Shown one piece after another: positions 60,130 through 64,000 of a stretch of DNA of 64,000 nt. A model generated the notes under the pieces. That model ran no database searches and was not told where the DNA came from. It was given only the letters and a program-made list of their open reading frames with translations. The DNA is from Aquarana catesbeiana (lineage: Eukaryota > Chordata > Amphibia > Anura > Ranidae). A program made the position numbers and the translations under genes. The first letter of the stretch is position 1, and every line of letters begins with the position of its first letter. The stretch spans positions 668,885,639 through 668,949,638 of the forward strand of contig NC_133325.1 of the NCBI RefSeq assembly GCF_042186555.1, read 5' to 3'.

Positions 60130-60231
60130 CAGTCTTTAGCACCTGCAGCTCTCTTTTGGCTTGTTCTAGAATAGACTTAATGGCATCATCTGAGCCTGTC
60201 TCTGAGGTTCTTATCCGTGTGGTAATATTTC
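60130..60231 (-). CDS. CUX1: CUX1 internal coding exon (after Cut repeat 1)
   Basis: This 102-nt exon encodes about 34 residues, with the motifs GNITTRIRTSETGSDDAIKS and ILEQAKRELQVLKT. They match the conserved segment of vertebrate CUX1 between Cut repeats 1 and 2. The acceptor reads TTTAG and the donor is G|GTAAGT. It takes two bases of a split codon at its start and leaves one base at its end, which pairs with the next exon to give Val. CUX1 is a nuclear DNA-binding transcription factor. In mammals, proteolysis between Cut repeats 1 and 2 yields a shorter, more stable DNA-binding form; this exon lies in that interval, but no cleavage site can be assigned from sequence alone. It is too short to stand out as an ORF and was placed by homology and splice sites. 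Confidence 0.93.
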
Positions 60232-60822
60232 CTAAAGTCGCAATATAAATAAAATGCTTTATTAGGTAATGCACAGAACATACATCTCTGAGAATACGTA
60301 AACAATAAATAAAGTGACCAGTCACTCAGTGTTGACACCATCTGCAAAGTCTAAGGTCTGCTGACTTGAACCTGAAGAAATACAGCTGTCAGTTACATTC
60401 TGTCAGATCGATCCATAGATTCATCGGTTCATAGATTCAGCTGGTCAATACTTAAACTGGGTGTAAAATGACAGATCCCCTCATCAACACAACAATGTGT
60501 GATGGGGGGGATTTCTCCTGCTGTGCTATTGTATTGTGACAGGGGGGACTTCTCCCCAGCAGAATACACTTATCGGCACCTGCAAGCGCTGATCCAATGC
60601 TGGTTTTCCAGCAAGACAGTTCCACAGAAGCCGGTCATTAGACCGACTTCTGTTGAACAGAGAGCGGTACACATGTATGGATAGTCATCCCGTTCTTGCT
60701 GAAATGAGTGACTTTCGATAAGTGTGTACCAGGCATTAGGCTAAACATCTGCCCATCACCTCTTCACTGATTTCATCACGAGGCCCAGCAATACTGATAC
60801 TTGTATTTGCAAATATAAGAAA
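60232..60822. other. CUX1 intron upstream of the first exon in the window
   Basis: Contains the second copy (60480-60590) of the GATTCCCCC/CTCCTGCTG repeat. The Cut repeat 1 exon is not found here. Confidence 0.4.
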
Positions 60823-60826
60823 TTAA

Positions 60827-61757
60827 CCACTTGACTACCGGAAGGTTTGACCCTCTTCATGACCAGACCATTTTTTGCTATTCAGCACTGTGCTACTTTA
60901 ACTGGCAATTGCACGGTCATGAAAGGCTGTACACAAATAAAATTTACATAATTTTTTTCACACAAATAGAGCTTTCTTTTGGTGGTATTTCATCACCACT
61001 GAGTTTTTTATTATATAAATAAAAAAAAATACAGAATTTTGAAAAAAAAAAGTAGAAACAATATGTATTTTCTACTGTCTGTTATAAAACATATCAAATT
61101 AAAAAACAAAAAAAATAATGTCTTTATAAATTTAGACCAAAATGTATTCTGCTACAGGTCTTTGGTAATAAAAAAAAAAATCACAATAAGTGTATATTAG
61201 TTGGTTTGTGTGAAAGTTCTAGCATCTACAAACTATGGTATATATACTGGAATTTATACTGTAATGTAGTGAACAGAGACTTATCGTGGAACTTGTGATA
61301 TAGTGTGGGGGGCAATCTGGCGCTAACAGACACTGGCTGGGAGGGTCACTGACACCGACGTTGCTAGTGACACTGATACAGCGATCAACGAGAACGCTGT
61401 ACACTGTACTAATGAGACTGGCTAGGAAAGGGTTAAAATCAAGGTGCAATTTAAGGGGTTATCTCTGTGCCTAACAAGTGTCATGTGTGTAATATATGCT
61501 GTTTTTACTTACTGATCTGGCTGTTTTTTCTCCCTGATTTTCAGGGAGAAGAAACAACCAGATCGCTGTTCTCTGTACACAGAGTTTTGTGTGTTTGTAA
61601 ACACAGAACTCTGTGTAGAATTACAGCACGGGTCAGCAGGGGGCGCCTGCATGCGCACCGTCAAACAAGGAAGTACACAGCAACGTACAGGTACACCGCA
61701 GTGCCTGGCTGTGCCATCTGCTTGCAGTACATCTACTGTAAGCGGGTCAGGAAGTGG
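60827..61757. mobile_element. TTAA-flanked element, copy 8 (931 bp)
   Basis: TTAA at 60823-60826 and 61758-61761. The ends are CCACTTGACTACCGG and GGTCAGGAAGTGG. Uninterrupted. Non-coding. Confidence 0.85.
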
Positions 61758-61761
61758 TTAA

Positions 61762-62376
61762 CAAGGGACAGGTACATCAGTAAGAATTAATTTGGGAAAT
61801 CAAAATATATAATTTAGAGTTAGTACCCCAAAAACAAAGTTATTGTGTGGGTTGTGTATTCAGGGTATGACTGCCAAGGGGCCCTCATGGCTGTACAGGA
61901 CACAGTTGTTGCACTTTAAATGAACATATAGCGATTTGTATGTTTTCTTTACATTACACGGTTAGGTAAACAGGAATCTGCTCTAGACTACATTTTCAGA
62001 CTATTCTTGTCTGCTACAGTGAAAAACAGCATATTGTTCAATAGCTTAAGCTAAAATTTACTGAACGTGTCACAACAGTAAAGCAGGCTATGCATTAGTA
62101 GATTTTGGTCCGCACATTTTACATCAGTACATTTAGGTTTCTCTGCATCCAATTTGCATGACAGGAGAGTGTGACCGGCTCTCAATGAATTCGGTTCACA
62201 CAGCTCCGGGGCAGCCGCAGAGCGCACAGCAGAATAGTCCTGTGCATCTTTGGCTCCGTTTCAGATCTGAATTCAGGCAAAAATTTAGCCTGAAATGATG
62301 AACGGGGATGCACCAGACCCCCTTCTGCGAGCCACAGCTGCACATAATGTGAACCCAGCCTCAAAGATATAACATG
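61762..62376. other. Intron, no gene
   Basis: Possible decayed MITE at 62190-62360 (GGTTCACACAGC ... AATGTGAACCCAGCC). Nothing else recognised. Confidence 0.35.
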
Positions 62377-63106
62377 TATAAGAAAAAAAGCTGTGCTATA
62401 TATAAGTGATCAAAAATAGTGACCTAAAGAGTATTCATCTAGCATGGACAACTCCCTGTGTCACACGAACAGTTAAATACAATCACAAATGAAATGTGCT
62501 AAATTATAATAAAAACATATATAATGAATGATAATATATAATATTAATTATATATTTTTTTGTTATAATTTAGCACATTTCATTTGTGATTGTATTTAAC
62601 TCTAATGCCCTGTACACATGATAGGATTTTCCGACGGAAAATGTGTGATAGGACCTTGTTGTCGGAAATGCCAACCGCGTGTGGGCTCCATCACACATTT
62701 TCCATAGGAATTTCCGACACACAAAGTTTGAGAGTTTGCTATAAAATTTTCAGACAACAAAATCCATTGTTGGAAATTCCGATCGTGTGTACACAAATCC
62801 AACGGACAAAGTGCCACGCATGCTCAGAATAAATAAAGAGATGAAAGCTATTGGCCACTGCCCCGTTTATAGTCCAGACGTACGTGTTTTACGTCACCGC
62901 GTTCAGAACGATCGGATTTTTTCCTCAACAAGTTTGAGTCAACATCCGTCAGAAAAAATCCATGAATTTTGTTGTCGGAATGTCCGATCAATGTCCGACC
63001 GTGTGTACGGGGCATTAGTGTGACACAGGGAGTTGTCCATGCTAGATGAATACTCTTTAGGTCACTATTTTTGATCACTTATATATAGCGCAGCTTTTTT
63101 TCTTAT
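62377..63106. repeat. Long palindrome (about 140-bp arms) with a MITE in the right arm
   Basis: The left arm 62377-62515 is matched in reverse by 62555-62605 plus 63017-63106 (for example AGTGATCAAAAATAGTGACC and its complement). The 40-bp centre is AT-only-like. Ends AGAAAAAAAGCTG / CAGCTTTTTTTCT suggest a palindromic MITE. Confidence 0.8.
62606..63014. mobile_element. TA-type MITE, copy 2, nested in the palindrome
   Basis: It starts TGCCCTGTACACATGATAGG and ends CGTGTGTACGGGGCA (boundaries uncertain by one base; TA lies on both sides of an A-shifted frame). It is a reverse-orientation copy of 26646-27079. Confidence 0.78.
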
Positions 63107-63936
63107 ATTGTATTTTGTGTGTGTGTCTCACATTATAGTTGTGGCTGTTTTTTTATTATTTATGATTCATTTGAAAAGCGCAGTAAAATGATTTTTCTTT
63201 TCAAAGATATAACAAATGTCTTTTTCAAAAGTACTTCAAAAACTGAATGGACTTTCCCGAACAAAAAACACATTTACTATTGGAAATTTGTCTGCTCAAG
63301 AAAAAAAAATTCATACTGCTCTTTCTAAGGCAGACCATGCATTACAGTTTTATTTCCTTCACCCACGGGTTGAATGAAAGTAAATTGCTCGATTCCCCCA
63401 ACACAGTCAGTGTTGGTGGGGGAATCCCTCCTGCTGTGCTATTGTATTCTGACAGCGGGAGGTTCACCAGCTGTCAGAATACAATGATCACTGCCAGCAG
63501 CTATAGCCACCAGTAGTGATTGAATATATATATCTATATATATCTATATATATATATATGTTTTTTTTAAACGGACAATAAAGTTGATTGATAAATCAAC
63601 TTTAGTACACGTAGCCTGCCTATGGATGGATCGAAAGTCAGACGGTTCCTGCTGAACCGTCACTGCAGTCTAAACAAACATTTACTTGACTCCCCTTAAC
63701 CATTAGAAAATCAAATGAACTTTAATAAAACAGACATTTTCAAACAAAATTCTGTTAGTGTATGGAATTAAAGACACAATTGTGCAGGTGGAACCACGTG
63801 CAGCCAGTTCGATTTCAAAAGTGACAGCTGCTACTGAGGAGGAGACTTCTGCACGTTGTCATGGGGGGGGGGGGGGGGGCGTCTAGTTTGGGGATGGGGG
63901 AGGAAGGGTGGAATTGCATTTGTACAATGTAACACC
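63107..63936. other. Intron, no gene; microsatellite and G-run
   Basis: The third copy of the GATTCCCCC repeat lies at 63390-63490, TATATC/TA repeats at 63522-63560, and a 17-G run at 63863-63879. Confidence 0.45.
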
Positions 63937-63940
63937 TTAA

Positions 63941-64000
63941 AGTGGTTCTAAAGCCCGAAGGTCTTTCCTTTAGGTGCAGATGCCCCCTCCACATACCATC
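63941..64000. mobile_element. AGTGGTTCTAAAG-type TTAA element, cut by the window edge
   Basis: It starts AGTGGTTCTAAAGCCCG after TTAA (63937-63940), identical in layout to the copy at 56824. Confidence 0.6.

Noticed and set aside
62590..62832. Similar ORFs at 62590-62832 and 26853-27080, suggesting a small gene family
   Set aside because: They are translations of two copies of the same hairpin-rich MITE, open in both strands because of its palindromic content.
60232..64000. Search for the Cut repeat 1 exon
   Set aside because: No RPKPW-type Cut sequence on the minus strand; it should lie right of the window.

Overview
This is a stretch of vertebrate nuclear genome, most likely from a frog and probably a ranid. 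The evidence is one spliced vertebrate gene with kilobase-scale introns, plus introns built almost entirely of DNA transposons of types familiar from frogs and fishes (Tc1/mariner, hAT, TTAA-flanked and TWA-flanked miniature elements). No prokaryotic features are present. The organism call is inference; the gene call is strong.

The host gene is CUX1 (Cut-like homeobox 1), on the minus strand. Six internal coding exons are present, listed in transcript order: 60130-60231, 49567-50387, 44087-44252, 43696-43752 (a 57-nt exon), 8002-8301 and 5177-5365. All six have GT/AG borders and their reading phases fit together across 1635 nt (545 codons). They encode the region after Cut repeat 1, all of Cut repeat 2 (split over two exons), the Ser/Pro-rich linker, and all of Cut repeat 3 (split over two exons). 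The Cut repeat 1 exons should lie beyond base 64000. The homeodomain and C-terminal exons should lie before base 1. I found neither inside the window.

From left to right: 1-767 is the reverse-strand endonuclease part of an L1-type LINE, open to the window edge. 1733-3272 is a Tc1-like element split by a solo LTR with a 5-bp target duplication. 3317-4472 is the first TTAA-flanked element. 5177-8301 holds the two Cut repeat 3 exons. The 35-kb intron 8302-43695 holds a nested stack at 9528-13044: a TTAA element containing a second copy of a related TTAA element and a nearly intact Tc1 element. It also holds a second Tc1 complex at 16976-19614, two hAT-type elements with exact 8-bp target duplications (21127-22030 and 22914-23577), several MITEs, and stretches of apparently single-copy sequence that could carry regulatory elements. 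43696-50387 holds three CUX1 exons. 45025-46013 is a pair of abutting TWA-type MITEs, and 46590-47893 a scrambled Tc1 remnant plus a hAT-type element. 50511-54712 is a large unclassified repeat with inverted ends. 54862-56381 is a third Tc1 element. 56824-58479 is two TTAA elements sharing one TTAA, 60827-61757 another TTAA element, and 62377-63106 a long palindrome with a MITE in one arm.

There is no operon-like organisation. The coherent story is one conserved transcription-factor gene whose introns record waves of transposition, with several insertions nested cleanly enough to define element ends, target-site duplications and order of arrival. All protein-family and transposon calls come from recognising the sequence, not from database searches.
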